Of a DNA stretch of 64,000 nucleotides, positions 23,136 through 35,787 are shown in pieces. The notes below the pieces were generated by a model that did no database searches, had not been told where the DNA came from, and was given only the letters and a program-made list of their open reading frames with translations. The stretch spans positions 7,339,705 to 7,403,704 of the forward strand of contig NC_055987.1 of the NCBI RefSeq assembly GCF_018446385.1, in the 5' to 3' direction. Source of the stretch: Zingiber officinale (lineage: Eukaryota > Streptophyta > Magnoliopsida > Zingiberales > Zingiberaceae). Both the position numbers and the translations under genes were made by a program. The stretch's first letter is position 1. Every line of letters begins with the position of its first letter.

Positions 23136-23219
23136 TAGGTGCGTTTTTGCTCTATTTTGTGTAAATTCAAAATAGCTGTACTCATTTTATCGCAGGAAAC
23201 AAATTATTCCCAAGGCATT

Positions 23220-24780
23220 CTGTGTTCATAGCCGAACGGTTGGTTATCCGAAGGCCCCGTGCCGTTCGGCCGGTGGTAAATTATCCGAGCCAAAAGCTCG
23301 AGTATCGAAGGCCCCGTACCATTCGGACGGAGGTATATTTGCCGAGCCAAAGGCTCAATTCCGAAAGCCCCGTGCCGTTCGGCCTGTGGTAAATTATCCG
23401 AGCCAAAGGCTCGAGTATCGAAGGCCCCGTACCATTCAGACGAAGGTATATTAGCCGAGCCAAAGGCTCAATTCCGAAGGCCCCGTGCCGCTCGGCAGGA
23501 GGTAAATTATCGAAGCCAAGCGCTCGACGACGAAGGCCCCGAGCTGCTCAGCCGGAGGTGTATTGTACGAGCCAAAAGCTCAATTCCGCAGACCCTGTGT
23601 CGTTCGGTCAGGTAAACGTTGTCCAAATTAGGCTTAAAAGTCCGACGAGCTCCGTCGTTAAAGATCGAGAGCCGCGCCGACCGGCTATAAATATCCGCAC
23701 CGTCGAGCTCCGACGTTAAAGATCGAGAGCCGCGCCGACCGGCTATATATCCGCGCCGAAGACCGACGAGCTGCGTCGTTAAAGATCGAGAGCCGCGCCG
23801 ACCGGCTATAAATATCCGCGCCGACGAGCTCCGTCGTTAAAGATCGAGAGCCGCGCCGACCGGCTATAAATATCCGCACCGAAAACCGACGAGCTCCGTC
23901 GTTAAAGATTGAGAGCCGCGCCGACCGGCTATAAATATCCGCGCCGTCGAGCTCCGACGTTAAAGATCGAGAGCCGCGTCGACCGGCTATAAATATCCGC
24001 GCCGTCGAGCTCCGACGTAAAGATCGAGAGTCGCGCCGACCGGCTATAAATATCCGCGCCGTCGATCTCCGACGTTAAAGATCGAGAGCCGCGCCGACCG
24101 GCTATAAATATCCGCGTCGACGAGCTCCGTCGTTAAAGATCGAGAGCCGCGCCGACCGGCTATAAATATCCGAGCGGAAAATCGACGAGCTCCGTCGTTA
24201 AAGATCGAGAGCCGCGCCGTCGAGCTCCGACGTTAAAGATCGAGAGTCGCGCCGACCGGCTATAAATATCCGCGCCGAAGACCGACGAGCTCCGTCGTTA
24301 AAGATCGAGAGCCGCGCCGACCGGCTATAAATATCCGAGCGAAAAACCGACGAGCTCCGTCGTTAAAGATCGAGAGCCGCGCCGACCGGCTATAAATATC
24401 CGCGCCGACGAGCTCCGTCGTTAAAGATCGAGAGCCGCGCCGACCGATATCCGCGCCGACGAGCTCCGTCGTTAAAGATCGAGAGCCGCGCCGAGCGGCT
24501 ATAAATATCCGCGTCGTCGAGCTCCGACGTTAAAAATCGAGAGACGAGTCGGCGTCTATAAATCCCCGAGCGGAAGATCAACGAGCTCGGTCGTTAAAGA
24601 TCGAGAGCCGCACCGACCGGCTATAAATATCCGCGCCGACGAGCTCCGTCGTTAAAAATCGAGAGACGAGCCGGCGTCTATAAAAACCGAGCGGAAAACT
24701 GACGAGCACCATTGTTAAAAATCAAGAGTCGGTCCGGCGACTATAAATACCCCGGGCGGACGAACGAATATCAGAGAATA
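23220..24780 (+). repeat. Expanded tandem array with TATA motifs, element B
   Basis: About 23230-23630: six or seven units near 56 bp (GAAGGCCCCGTGCCGTTCGGC... with GAGCCAAAGGCTC). About 23640-24760: about 20 units near 58 bp (GACGAGCTCCGTCGTTAAAG, then GAGAGCCGCGCCGACCGG, then CTATAAATATCC). Thirteen or so units keep CTATAAATATCC exactly; others have CTATATATCC, CTATAAATCC or lack it. Units alternate between CCGTCGTTAAAG and CCGACGTTAAAG, so amplification occurred in steps. ORFs within it are by-products. Confidence 0.92.
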
Positions 24781-25133
24781 AGAAACCGCGGAAACCACAA
24801 GTATTAAAACATTTAGGCCCGCTCGGGCGTCAGTCCTTCAATACTTGGCGTTTGTCGACTTCGCACTGGCTAGATACGTGCAGAGCGAGTAGGCCATCCC
24901 GCTCGGACTTTGTTTTATGGGTTAAGCTGATCGGCCGCGTGGCGGAGAACACTTAGAGCATGATTGACTCTAAGCATAAACGTTAAGCAAACAGAAGAAT
25001 ATTATGGATAAGGATCAGAAAGACGCAAGCAAAGACATAATTGCATTAAAGGGAAAGCATGCCGGACGGCAAGTACAAAAAGTTGCGCTGGGCGTAAGAA
25101 ACGCAAAAACATGATAGAGACGAGGAACACTCT
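24781..25133. other. Spacer between tandem array and antisense gene
   Basis: No gene seen. Homologous to 12960-13308 of element A (GTTAAGCTGATCGGCCGCGT..., CTCTAAGCATAAACG). It would be the 3' flank of the antisense gene. Confidence 0.6.
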
Positions 25134-27205
25134 TCACTCAGGGTCTTCGAAGTTGAAGAAACCGTCCGGAATGTCGTCTATCATGGCCGCCAGATCGGAG
25201 GCGGGAATGTGCATTCCCGCAGGAAGGTGGTCACCCTTCTTCAAGTAGGTCATAGTGACCTTAACGGCCTCGGCAAAGGTTGAAGAGACGCTGCCGCCAA
25301 ATTTCGTGTCGAACCTCTCCGAGCGGAGGTAATCTTGACGTGCAGCAACCAGACGACTCGGCTCCCCTTCCTTGTACTTTCTAAGCGCCGCTCGGGAGGC
25401 AATCAGTGAATCTTGAAGAACTTTCTGGTCCACCTCCGCTTTAGTGCGTTCAGCTGAGCGCCCATCCCATTCGGTGGTTAGTTGGGCTTCCAGCTCCTTA
25501 GATCGCTGATCCAGGGCTCGAACTTCAACTTTCATCTTGTCCAGATCAGCGATCGCCCGCTTCTTCCGGCTACTGGCGCGTTTCACGTCTTCGTCGCGCT
25601 TGTTCACCAAGCCTTCAAGTCGAGCCACCTCAGTAGCCAAGTCGGCGGCCTTCTTCTGTTCGGCCTCGCGGGCTTGTTTCTCCCGCTCGGCCGATGGACC
25701 CCCTGAGACTTGGAGCTTTTCCATAAGATCCTCCAGCTCGGCTAGCCGATGGCTAGTGGCGATTTGCTCAGCCCAATGCTGTAAGGGAAATAATAAAATC
25801 AGGAACCGAACAGTAGCATGGCACAGGAAAATGAATGACCTGCTGCATGTGGTTATCGCCGAGTTGCTTGGGCGTCATGAGGCCACCGAATCTGGGCGTC
25901 CTCGAAAATTTTGGCGAGCGGACCCAAGGTTATTTCATGAACGGGCTTGATGGCCGATCGGCAGACAATAAATATTCCTCCGACGGAAATCGAAGGGTAG
26001 TCTTGATGGTCGGGTGGCCAGCCGGCTCCGCGGTCACCTGTCCCGAGGACTCCCTATGGTTGAAGTTTCACCCAACCGTCGTAAGCGACGACGAGTCCGT
26101 GGAGGAGAGCCGAGGGTTGTGCGGTGGGCGAGGCCACGGGGTCCTGATGCGAGGCGTGCGATCTGGAGAAGCGATCTCGATCGGCGCCTGCGGTTCGCCC
26201 TCTGGGGTCGGCGGAAGGTTGGACTCTCTTAGGCGCTTCCGCCGAACTTCCCGTGGCGAATCCCCGACCTGGGGGACTCCCAGCTCGGCTGGAGCAGAGG
26301 AAACAGGATCCGCCTCAACCTCCGTGTTGTAGCTGCCGGGCGGCTGGGGATAAGACCCCGCGCGGCGAGTTCTTTTTTGGTAGCCGCCTCAATTTCCACG
26401 ACCTTCAATTTCAGATGATCGGTAGCCTTGGAGCGCCACATGACTTCAGCTGTAGTGGAAGAAATTAAAATCAGTCAGACAAAAAAGGCGAAGGGAGTAA
26501 AGAGTCCTTACCCATGCGGTAGGGGAGGTTGGCCCGAACGGGAGATAATCCAAAAATGTACAACACCCCCTTGAGAAGCAACTGGTCGATTTTGTACCGC
26601 TGACCGGACAAGCAATTTGCCGCATGGAGGTAGGCCGGATTGCTTCTGAATTTACCGAGCTCCGGCTGGGTCGGCACAGCGGTCTGCCATTTGGTTCTGA
26701 ATGCTGGCCGCTCGGGAAGTCGTATATAGAAGAACTCCCTCCAGTGCTTGTTGGAGGTCGGCATGTTCTCAAAAAAATTGAAGCCTATTCTACTTTGGAA
26801 AATAAAAGTACCCAACTCGGATTGTTTGGGGTAGAAGAAGTAGTGGAATATTCTGGGGTCAAGTGGGATACTGTGCAGCCTAAAGAGGACGACAATCCCG
26901 CTCAGTAGCCTAAAGGAATTCGGCACAAGTTGGCCGAGCGGGATGCGGAAATAATTACAAACTTCCAAAATAAATGGATGAGTAGGAAATCTAAGGCCGC
27001 CCTGGAATTGGTCCAGAAAAAAACAAATTGTACATATCGGCGGGTTATGGGGCCGGTCGGTCGGGCTGGCTACAACTACTTCATGGTCGTGCGGGATCCC
27101 GTAGGTCCTAACAACGCGCCGGGCGTACTCCTCATCTAACCTACTCTCCATACTCATATACCACGGACCGTGAACCTCGGTAGCGGGTGCAGAAGTGCTC
27201 GCCAT
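25134..27205 (-). pseudogene. Antisense Tat gene, decayed copy
   Basis: Same three-exon plan as 13309-15470. Exon 1 from ATG 27205 to about 26512 is open and has the PF04195-like domain (YFF-type FFLDQFQGGLRFPTHPF). Intron 1 keeps GTAAGG. Exon 2 (26441 down to about 25840) has lost many bases, shifting frame several times, including loss of most of the Pro/Ser-rich part. Exon 3 (about 25770-25134) is an open coiled coil. Exons 1 and 3 are better kept than exon 2. Confidence 0.8.
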
Positions 27206-27837
27206 GACTCAAGAAGGGAAGGAAGCCTAGCAATACTCGGAAACAAGGGGACGAGAGAAGAGAAGAAGCTTACTTAGGGAAGATCAAAGGAAAGAAGCCC
27301 AGGAACTCGAAAACCACCGGAAAGCAAGCACTGGGAGTCGCCGGAGTAAGCTAGCAGCAGGCAGCTTCGACAGAGGACGCGCGATGAAACAGAGAATGCG
27401 GCGTGAAGGCCAAAACGAGGGCTTTATACAAACGAGACCGCTCAGCCTCGTCCGTCGGATGAAGGGCACAAGAGGCGAGGTCATCATCTAGCCGTTTATT
27501 TCAAAACAAAAGGCGTCCCATCGTACGGAGCGTCACCGCCACTAGAGACAAGCCACGTGGCACTCTGTCACCAAGCGCAATTAATGCGCCCATACCGCGC
27601 ATGCTTCGGCTTAATGAAAAAGACTTGCGCGATTTTCAAGAGGATTTAGGCAAGCAAACATCCACGTTGGGCGCCAAGGCATACAAAGCGAAGAGCCGAG
27701 CGGATAAATTTGGCATGAGGGCCGAACGGCTCAAGGGATATCACCAGCAGCGATAAGGCGACGACCGCCCGCTCGGACACACAGTCCAGTCAGTCGAACT
27801 CACTGCCTCCTTCGACTAGACTTGAAGGGGAGGCAAG
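27206..27837 (+). other. Spacer and polypurine tract before the 3' LTR of element B
   Basis: Homologous to 15471-16164. No gene. GAAGGGGAGGCAAG at 27824-27837 abuts the LTR. Confidence 0.65.
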
Positions 27838-28480
27838 TGATCCGGCGGTAAGAATGGGGGACCCACAGATGGGGTCCCATCCGAGCGGAACCAGAGATTA
27901 CCCAGCCAAATGTTTGAGTTTCCGACGCCAAAGCAGAAGAACCGGAGCCAAGTGGCCGAGCGGAGGTGTCCGCTCGGCCGTGGACAGAATGGCCGAGCGA
28001 GGTGTCCGCTCGGCCGGAATCGTGGCGAGGGAACAGTGGTTAGCCGAGCGGCCTATTCGCTCAGCTCGGGATATGATATGTCAGCAAAGGCATGATGATT
28101 AGACTGTACGCAAGATGGCACTATTAAAGGTCCCACCATCACGTCACGGACAGGTTGATACAGTATCAGTATGGTCTTATGGATGCCCTTCTGACAGGCC
28201 CACACCTAGGCATGGTCGAAAGCAGGTGATCGCTTCGATTGGTGTGCCCAGGCTCCTTCGAGAGGTCTATATAAGGCCTCTATTTCTTCAACCGAAGGTA
28301 CACAAGTCTCCATTTTCTCAGCCGCTTTCTTATTCCTTCGCCTGACTTGAGCGTCGGAGGGTCGTCGCCGGGACATCCCCCTCCCGGCTCGGTTTTGTTG
28401 CAGGTTCGCCGGAGCATTCGAGGATACAGCAGGGAGCGCCACATCCCCAGCGTCCATTGACCCAGGTTCGGACAGGATCA
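27838..28480 (+). repeat. 3' LTR of element B (643 bp)
   Basis: TGATCCGGCGG to GGACAGGATCA, then the target duplication GAGGT. TATA box (CTATATAAGG) near 28267. It differs from the 5' LTR by scattered substitutions and one lost base in a CCGAGCGG hairpin, and keeps the 20 terminal bases lost from the 5' LTR. Confidence 0.92.
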
Positions 28481-28485
28481 GAGGT

Positions 28486-29120
28486 ATTTAAGGTATTTTT
28501 GATATTTTAGATATTTTTTATTTTTTTATTTTTTTAATCTATTTAAAGATTTTAGAATTATAAGTCTTTTTTATTTTATCATGATTCCTTTTCTTTCATT
28601 ATCAAATTTAGAATTTGAGTCTATATATTGGGATTTATTTTCTTTCTTTGAGTCTTAAGGTTAGAGTGTATAAAAATACATATTTAGTTGTTTGAGAAAC
28701 TTATTCTCGAATATTAAATAAAAATTTTTTTTTCGAAAAGATCGGGAGGCAGCGGTTATCTCTTCTTACTTTCGTCTGATCAAGCCTCCTTCTTATCAGT
28801 CTATAGGATAATCATTATCATGAAATGATAGTAAAAGATATTATTTGGTTTGTGAGTTTGGAAATGACAATTTGGGAATGATTTCTAGATTTTTGAGAAT
28901 CAACAAAACTCATATAACTAAGTGGATTTCATTTTCATTCTCATTCCCATTCCACCTTACTATCAAACATATACCTATAATTATTTCCATCATTTAACCA
29001 AACGCCACCTAAATGTTTAGAGTCCAAGAAATAATGTAGACCATAAAATAAATTATCACAATAATATGGACCAAAGAAAAATAATTGACCATTTACCTCA
29101 TTTACAAGAGCCTCATGAAC
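28486..29120. other. Intergenic; possible degenerate MITE near 28840-29010
   Basis: AT-rich with no gene. Inside, ATTTGGTTTGTGAGTTTGG and, inverted, GGTGGCGTTTGGTTAAATG (28993-29011 on the minus strand) may be decayed ends of a small DNA element of the GGCGTTTGGTT type. The match between ends is weak and no target duplication was identified. Confidence 0.35.
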
Positions 29121-29373
29121 CCTGAATACTGCATCATGTTGTCCCCTCGGATGGGTCTAGTGGCTAGCACATGAGGTGTTGTCATCATGAGGTCTGAGAT
29201 TCGAATCTTGGGAAAATCGAGGTAAATACCTCCCTTATGTGCTAGTCACTATTTCAAAGGCTAGTAAATGTCCATAATTTATCTTCTTCGTGTTGACTCT
29301 GAGACGAATTGGTGAAAAAATTGAAGACGAACGTATTCACCTTTTTATGTCATCCTGAATACTACATCATGTT
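29121..29373 (+). mobile_element. tRNA-derived SINE with 20-bp target duplication
   Basis: The body is 29141-29353 (about 213 bp). Flanking copies of CCTGAATACTGCATCATGTT (29121-29140) and CCTGAATACTACATCATGTT (29354-29373) differ at one base. Pol III A box GGTCTAGTGG (29154-29163) and B-box-like GATTCGAATCT (29198-29208) have normal spacing for a tRNA-derived head. The 3' end is T-rich (CCTTTTTATG) rather than poly(A), as in several plant SINE families. Mobilised by LINE machinery supplied elsewhere. Confidence 0.88.
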
Positions 29374-30395
29374 AATCAATCTCCTGCCCCAATTCCGTCT
29401 TTTAAAAGGTCCCCTGAGTTCCCAACAGCACAAGTTCTGAACTGGCGAGCATAGAATGCAGTGTATTTATTATTATTATTATTATTATTAAAAAAGAACA
29501 TGATTTTCAGCCAACACAGAAAAATATTATTTATGTGAATTTTTATTATTATTTTGGGTGAGAAAAAAAAATCTAATTTACTAGATTTCTTTTGAAAATT
29601 AAAGATTATGTTATTTTTGGAGTTTAAAGATTGAAGAAGAGGCAGCATGACATTCATTTTTCTATTTTCAGGATTCTATTTTTTTTTTTTTAATATTCAA
29701 CTTCTTCACGAACAAAATTAAAAATGAATAATAAACTTCAAATTTCTATAATCCTTTTTATTTTTCTCTCTCTCTCTTGTTTTTTTTCAGATGCCGCGAT
29801 AAAAGATAAATAGTTTGTTTTTCGAATTTATAACTTAAAAAAATAATGAAAATTTTAAATGTTGACCCTTAAATTTATATGTGTTTTGGGAAGTGTTAGG
29901 CTTGATGGATATAACAGAAATGAGCTAAATTAAGTCATAAAATTAAAATATGTAGTAAATTTCTTCTTCTGTAACGACAATTTGACATTTTCAGAATAAA
30001 TTATTTTCAGTAAATTGTTAAATTTATGTTAATTTTATTTAGTTAATGATTTATTATAAATTTAAAATTATGATATAATTATCATACAGCCCTAAATTTA
30101 GAATCTATTAATATATCCATCGTGTCATTTATTTATTTTTATCTAATTATTGTTAAGCATCGTGACACATTGATAATGCACGTAGTTAATAATTTAATCA
30201 TTCATATGTCTCACACTAATTTATTAAACATAAAAAAGAAATAATATAATTAAATAATTTTAATAGGAGGTGTGATGGCAAATAAAGGCTTAAGAGCAAT
30301 GTATAATCTACAAAATGTAGTATAGATTGACATCTTTGATGTAATGAGTCTTAAAAATTTAGGATCTGATATTCATCCTATCCTATATCACTCAA
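29374..30395. other. Intergenic, AT-rich, with (ATT)n
   Basis: No gene. A trinucleotide microsatellite (ATT)n lies near 29465-29490, and a T-run near 29680. The minus-strand ORF across 29376-29657 is low-complexity. Confidence 0.55.
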
Positions 30396-30400
30396 TTATG

Positions 30401-31357
30401 TGTTGGGAATAAATCCGTTCAGAAGCTCTATTTTACGCTTCTGAGTCCATACTAAATGCACCAGTACTTACAATCAAGAAGGTTTGAGCAGATAATCTCA
30501 AACTGTCGACTTTAGTGAGTCGATCCAAGCGCCGAGTAGGTGAGTTGCGGACACCGTGAGTTGTCGAGCAGCGCCAAGTTGTTACCGAGAGTTGTTGACA
30601 GGATGTGCGGAGCTGCAACACGAACTCAAAGTGGATGTCGAGTCCAGCAGAACGTTGTCTCCTTAAAACAGATTCGGCCCCTCCACGGTGCTCAGAGGAT
30701 TATGTGGACGTCTGTCTCCCAGGATAAAACGGCAGGATCACGAACACAACCGAGCACTGGTTGTCCTGACGATCTGAACTAGATCCGAAAACTATCACGA
30801 TTTCTGTTGAGCAAAAGAAAGGCCCAACAAAAAGAAAGAGAATATGGGGATTCAAAGAGGAAGGAAAGAGCACACAAAGCTCACTTGAACGTTTCTCATA
30901 CAAATTCTCTCTTGAATTTTGCTCAGCTCTCTTCATTCCTCTCCAGGTCTTTATATAGACTTGTGCTTGCCTTGGCTTGCAAGCACTTGGCTTGCAAGCA
31001 CAACAAGCACAGCAAGTGGCTTGCATGTTTGCCAGCAAGCCACAACGTGACTTGCTGTTGGCTGCACCTTGCCAGCAAGCCACGCTTGGCTTGCATGTTT
31101 GCCAGCAAGCCACAACGTGGCTTGCTGTTAGCTGCAAGCAAGCCACGTTGTGGCTTGCATGCTTGCATGCTTGCCAAGTGGTTAGCTACCACTTGGCCTG
31201 TCATGTGGCGTGCAACGTGTCCTGATCGAGCAATGGGTTGATATCCTCCGGGCCCTAGAGTTTCACCCCCTTTGTTCCGAATCAGCCGGAAAGCCTTGCT
31301 TTCAATCGTTGTGGGACTACAACCCACACGTCGCGTTTTCATTCAATTTTTCCAACA
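30401..31357 (-). repeat. 3' LTR of E5 (957 bp)
   Basis: TATA box TATATAAA on the minus strand at 30950-30957. Directly upstream in transcription (30961-31190) is a dense array of AGCAAGCCACAACG / CGTTGTGGCTTGC inverted words. The array is longer than in the other LTR, which explains most of the length difference (957 against 926 bp). Confidence 0.93.
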
Positions 31358-31872
31358 ATCCCCCACATGAATGAAAACAAGGATTGGTGATAGTTTTCGA
31401 CAGTTGAGTCGAGTATAGGATAGGTAGGTGTTACCCTTTGAACTTTCCCTTGTAAACTCTGTTTGCTCACTGGCTGATTAGTAGACACGATGTCTTTGAA
31501 CTGTTCGGCCGGTGGTGTAAGCATGGACAGATCTTACCCAAGACTCTCCCTGATATAGCTCAGGTCTCATGAGTGTGTTCGTTCTTGGCCATGAACACGC
31601 CTTGTTCTGTGAGAAGCTCTCAGAATTGTGCCTCCAATTCTCTTCGAAGCGGCCCCACTTCTTTCTCACATAGGTGATCCCTCAAGAGTTACTATCTACT
31701 CTTTTTTGATCATTAAAAGTCCATCGGCTTATCCTGGTCTCGTCACTGTTTCATGGAACTTCCCCTACAGTGTGTCTAGTCAGTGCAGATTAGTTGTCCC
31801 TTTGAACCTAGTTCTTGGGATCTCCAGTCAGCATAGGTTGGGTGTCCTCTGTACTGATCGCTGATAACGGCA

Positions 31873-34800
31873 TCAAGTCATTCCCTGTGATGAGCTTGCA
31901 ACTAACTCTCGATTTAACCCTTTGGTTAGCGGATCCGCTAGGTTATCTTTTGACTTCACATAGTCAACATTGATAACTCCAGTTGAGAGTAGTTGTCTAA
32001 TGGTATTATGTCTACGACGTATATGTCTAGACTTACCATTATACAGATGGCTCTGTGCCCGACCAATTGTTGATTGACTATCGCAATGTATGCAAATTGC
32101 CGGCACAGGTTTTGGCCATCGTGGAATATCTTCTAAGAATTGTCGTAGTCATTCAGCCTCTTCACCATATTTGTCAAAAGCTACAAACTCAGATTCCATC
32201 GTGGATCTGGTTATTACAATTTGCTTAGAATATTTCCAGGAAATGGCTGCACCAGCTAGAGTGAAGACATATCCACTAGTAGACTTAGAGTCTTTTATAT
32301 CAGATATCCAACTTGCATCGCTGTATCCTTCTATTACAGCAGGATATCTTGTATAGTGCAGTCCATAGTCACGAGTATACCTTAAGTACCTCAATACTCT
32401 TGTTATCCCTTTCCAGTGCTCAACACCGGGATTACTCGTGTATCTACTCAGTTTGCTTACTGCGTAGGCCAAGTCTGGTCGAGTACAACTCATCAAGTAC
32501 ATCAAACTTCCAATAACTCGAGAGTACTCTATCTGCGAGATACTTTCATCTCGATTTTTCGATAAATGTTGACTCGTATCTATCGGCGTTCGTGCCAACG
32601 CAGTATCACCCTTGGTGAATTTCTCAAGAATCTTGTCCACGTAATGGGACTGACTAAGAACAAGTCCTTCTGTTGTTATAAGAATTTTGATTCCTAGAAT
32701 CATATCAGCTAGGCCCATGTCTTTCATGTCAAATCTTGAATTCAACATATCTTTAGTGGATTTGATTATCTTATCATTGCTCCCAATGATAAGTATGTCA
32801 TCTACATAGAGACACAAGATGACATAGTCACTCTCTGTGGCTCTCATGTAGACACATTTATCACATTCATTGATCTTGAATCCACATTCCTTCATAGCAT
32901 TATCGAATTTCTCATGCCACTGCTTTGGTGCTTGTTTCAAGCTATATAATGACTTCACCAATCTACAGACCTTGTTTTTCTGTCCTAGCACAGAAAACCC
33001 CTCAGGTTGGTCCATGTATATTTCCTCTTCTAAATTCCCGTTTAGAAAGGCTGTCTTGACATCCATTTTATGTATTTCGAGATTCCATAGAGCAGTAATA
33101 GCCAACAATACTCTAATGGAAGTGATTCTCGATACCGGAGAGTATGTATCGAAGTAATCAAGGCCTTCTTGTTGTCGATATCCTTTGATTACCAATCTGG
33201 CCTTGTATTTATCGATTGTGCCATCTGATTTCATTTTCTTCTTGAAGATCCACTTGCAACCTAATGGTTTACTTCCTGGAGGAAGATCCACGAGTTCCCA
33301 AGTGTGATTTTGCAAGATAGATTCTATCTCAGATGCAATTGCCTCTTTCCAGTGAGGGCCATCAGACGAGCTTACTGCTTCTGAGTAACTCCGGGGCTCA
33401 CTTTCCAGCATGAAAGTGATAAAATCTGATCCATAGGATTTTTCTACTCGAGCTCGTTTACTCCGTCTAAGCTCAACCTCCACTGGTTCAGCATCTTTTT
33501 CTTTGTCTTGTGTTTCATATGCCCGTTTTGAGGAGCTAGCATCCTCTCGGGTCTTAAAAGGAAATACATGCTCAAAGAATGAGGCATTTCTTGATTCGAT
33601 TATCGAGTTCTTGTGTATCTCCGGTATGTGTGACTCAAACACACAAAATCTATACGCAGAGCTGTTTTGTGCATATCCAATAAATATGCAATCAACAGTC
33701 TTTGGTCCTATCTTAATCCTTTTCGGATCAGGCACCAACACTTTGGCAAGACACCCCTACATTCGTAAATATTTGTAGGACGATTGTCTTCCATTCCACA
33801 ACTCATAAGGGCTCTTATCTATTTTCTTCCGGGGCACCTTATTTAAAAGGTAATTAGCTGTTAACACAGCTTCCCCCCACATGGACTTTGGCAATCCAGA
33901 GCTTAATAGAAGAGCATTCATCATCTCCTTAAGCGTTCGGTTCTTTCGCTCAGCAACTCCATTTTGCTGAGGAGTATAAGGAGCTGTTGTTTCGTGTCTG
34001 ATCCCATGTTCAGCACATAACTCAGCGAACGGTGACACATATTCACCGCCTCGGTCACTTCGAACCACCTTAATCTTTCTATTAAGCTGGTTTTCAACCT
34101 CGTTCTTATAGAGAGCAAATTTCTCTATAGCTTCATCCTTACTTTTGAGAAGATACACATAACAGTATTTTGTGTTATCATCTACAAAAGTGATGAAATA
34201 TTTATTACCACCACGTGTTGGCGTACCTTTTAGGTCGCACACATCAGTGTGGATTAGGTCAAGTGGTTTATTGCTTCTTTCAATATGTTGAAAGGATGAC
34301 CTTGTCATTTTTGTTTCAACACAAATCTCACACTTGTGTTTTGGGTCAAGGTGGAATGTAGGTATGCTTTGCATGTTTATTAATCTACGCAACACATCGT
34401 AGTTAACATGTCCTAGTCTACCATGCCATAAACACGAAGACTCAAGCATATAAGTGGAAGAGCTTTCATTTTTATTTATCTTGGGCCTAATGGTCATTAC
34501 ATTGAGCTTAAACAGCCCATCAGATACATAGCCTCTCCCTATAAACACTCCATTTTTGGACAATACAACTCTGTCCGACTCAAAAACAATGCGAAAGCCA
34601 TGCTTGCTCAACAGTGAGCCGGATACTAGATTCTTTCGAATCTCCGGAACATACAGCACATTGTTTAGAGTGAGATCCTTGCCCGAGGTCATTTTCAGCA
34701 CCACTTTTCCTTGGCCTATGACGTCCGAGGTTGCTGAGTTCCCCATGAACAGTTTATCTCCAGTGACTTCTTCGAAGTTGCAGCACACATGTCTGGTGGC

Positions 34801-35759
34801 TCCAGTATCAATCCACCATTGCCGAGGATTGGAACCTATTAGGTTCACTTCAGAGATCACGGCGCAGAGATCCATATCATGTTCTCCTGCCAGGTTGGCC
34901 TCAGGCTTTTTCTTCTTTGGCCTTTTACAGTCTGAAGCCTTGTGACCCATACGATCACAATTGTAGCATTTCCCTAAGAACTTCTTTTTCATGTTTTGTC
35001 CTTTGGGTTGCATCGTGGAAGATTTTGGATGCTTCCGTTTTGAGCTTTGTCCGTGCTCAACAATATTGGCTTTTACAGTAGCCTGAGAGAACAATTTTCT
35101 CTCTGAATTCTTGTTGTCTTCTTCTATACGAAGGCGAACAACAAGTTCCTCCAGGTTCATTTTCTTCCGCTTGTGCTTCAGATAATTCTTAAAGTCCTTC
35201 CAGCCAGTTGGTAACTTTTCAATGATAGCTGCCACTTGGAAGGTTTCGCTCAGTGTCATACCTTCTGAGTGAATTTCTTGTAAGAGTACTTGAAGCTCCT
35301 GGACTTGACTGATTACAGACTTCGAGTCACTCATCTTATAGTCCAGGAAACGACCAACAATAAACTTTTTGGCCCCAGCATCCTCCGATTTATATTTCTT
35401 GTCCAGAGATTCCCACAATTCCTTTGCCGTTTTTATCTCACAATACACAAGATAGAGTGAGTCGGCAAGATTGTTAAGGATGTAGTTTCGACAGAGGAAC
35501 TCAGATTCGTTCCATTTGTCAAGCAGAAGGAGGGTGTTTACCTCATCTACACCCTTAACAACCTTGGGAATTTCTTCGGTCAAGATACGTGTCAGACCTA
35601 GCGTGGTTAAGTAAAAGAACATCTTCTACTGCCACCGCTTGAAATTCACTCCTGTGAATTTTTCTGGCTTTTCCCGTGATTGATTGGCACATTCCCAATC
35701 GGGGCGGAGGAGGCCGGCACATGTTGAGCCTGTTGCATCTCAACATTTTCTACCGCCAT
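31873..35759 (-). pseudogene. Copia gag-pol polyprotein of E5, few stops
   Basis: Starts at ATG 35759. A one-base frameshift near 35655 and a TAG near 35625 (CAG expected in RWQQKMFFY) interrupt the first 45 residues. Then one frame is open over 600 residues: gag with zinc knuckle [14 protein letters not shown], protease [11 protein letters not shown], integrase ([42 protein letters not shown]). TAG at 33757-33759 (Trp expected in WGCLAKV) precedes reverse transcriptase ([26 protein letters not shown]) and RNase H ([16 protein letters not shown]). TGA at 32149-32151 (Trp expected) precedes the last 90 residues; natural stop at 31873. All stops lie in one frame, so decay is young. Confidence 0.93.
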
Positions 35760-35787
35760 GGTAACAGAACGAATCTGTTTTAAGTTT

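Larger units (their letters stand above)
21264..28480 (+). mobile_element. Rearranged Tat-type Ty3/gypsy element (element B), complete ends
   Basis: Bounded by a perfect 5-bp target duplication GAGGT (21259-21263 and 28481-28485). In order: 5' LTR, truncated gag, an inverted piece of integrase, the integrase C-terminus in normal sense, an expanded tandem array, the antisense gene and the 3' LTR. Protease, reverse transcriptase, both RNase H domains and most of integrase are missing, so it is a deletion derivative at 7.2 kb. It could move only with help. Confidence 0.92.

Noticed and set aside
23640..24760. Possible CRISPR-like array of regular repeats
   Set aside because: Units are adjacent tandem repeats with no unique spacers, inside a plant retrotransposon.
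30807..31342. ORFs across the E5 LTR on both strands (also 36087-36698)
   Set aside because: Repeat by-products of the Cys/Leu/Ala-coding palindromic array; not present outside the LTR.
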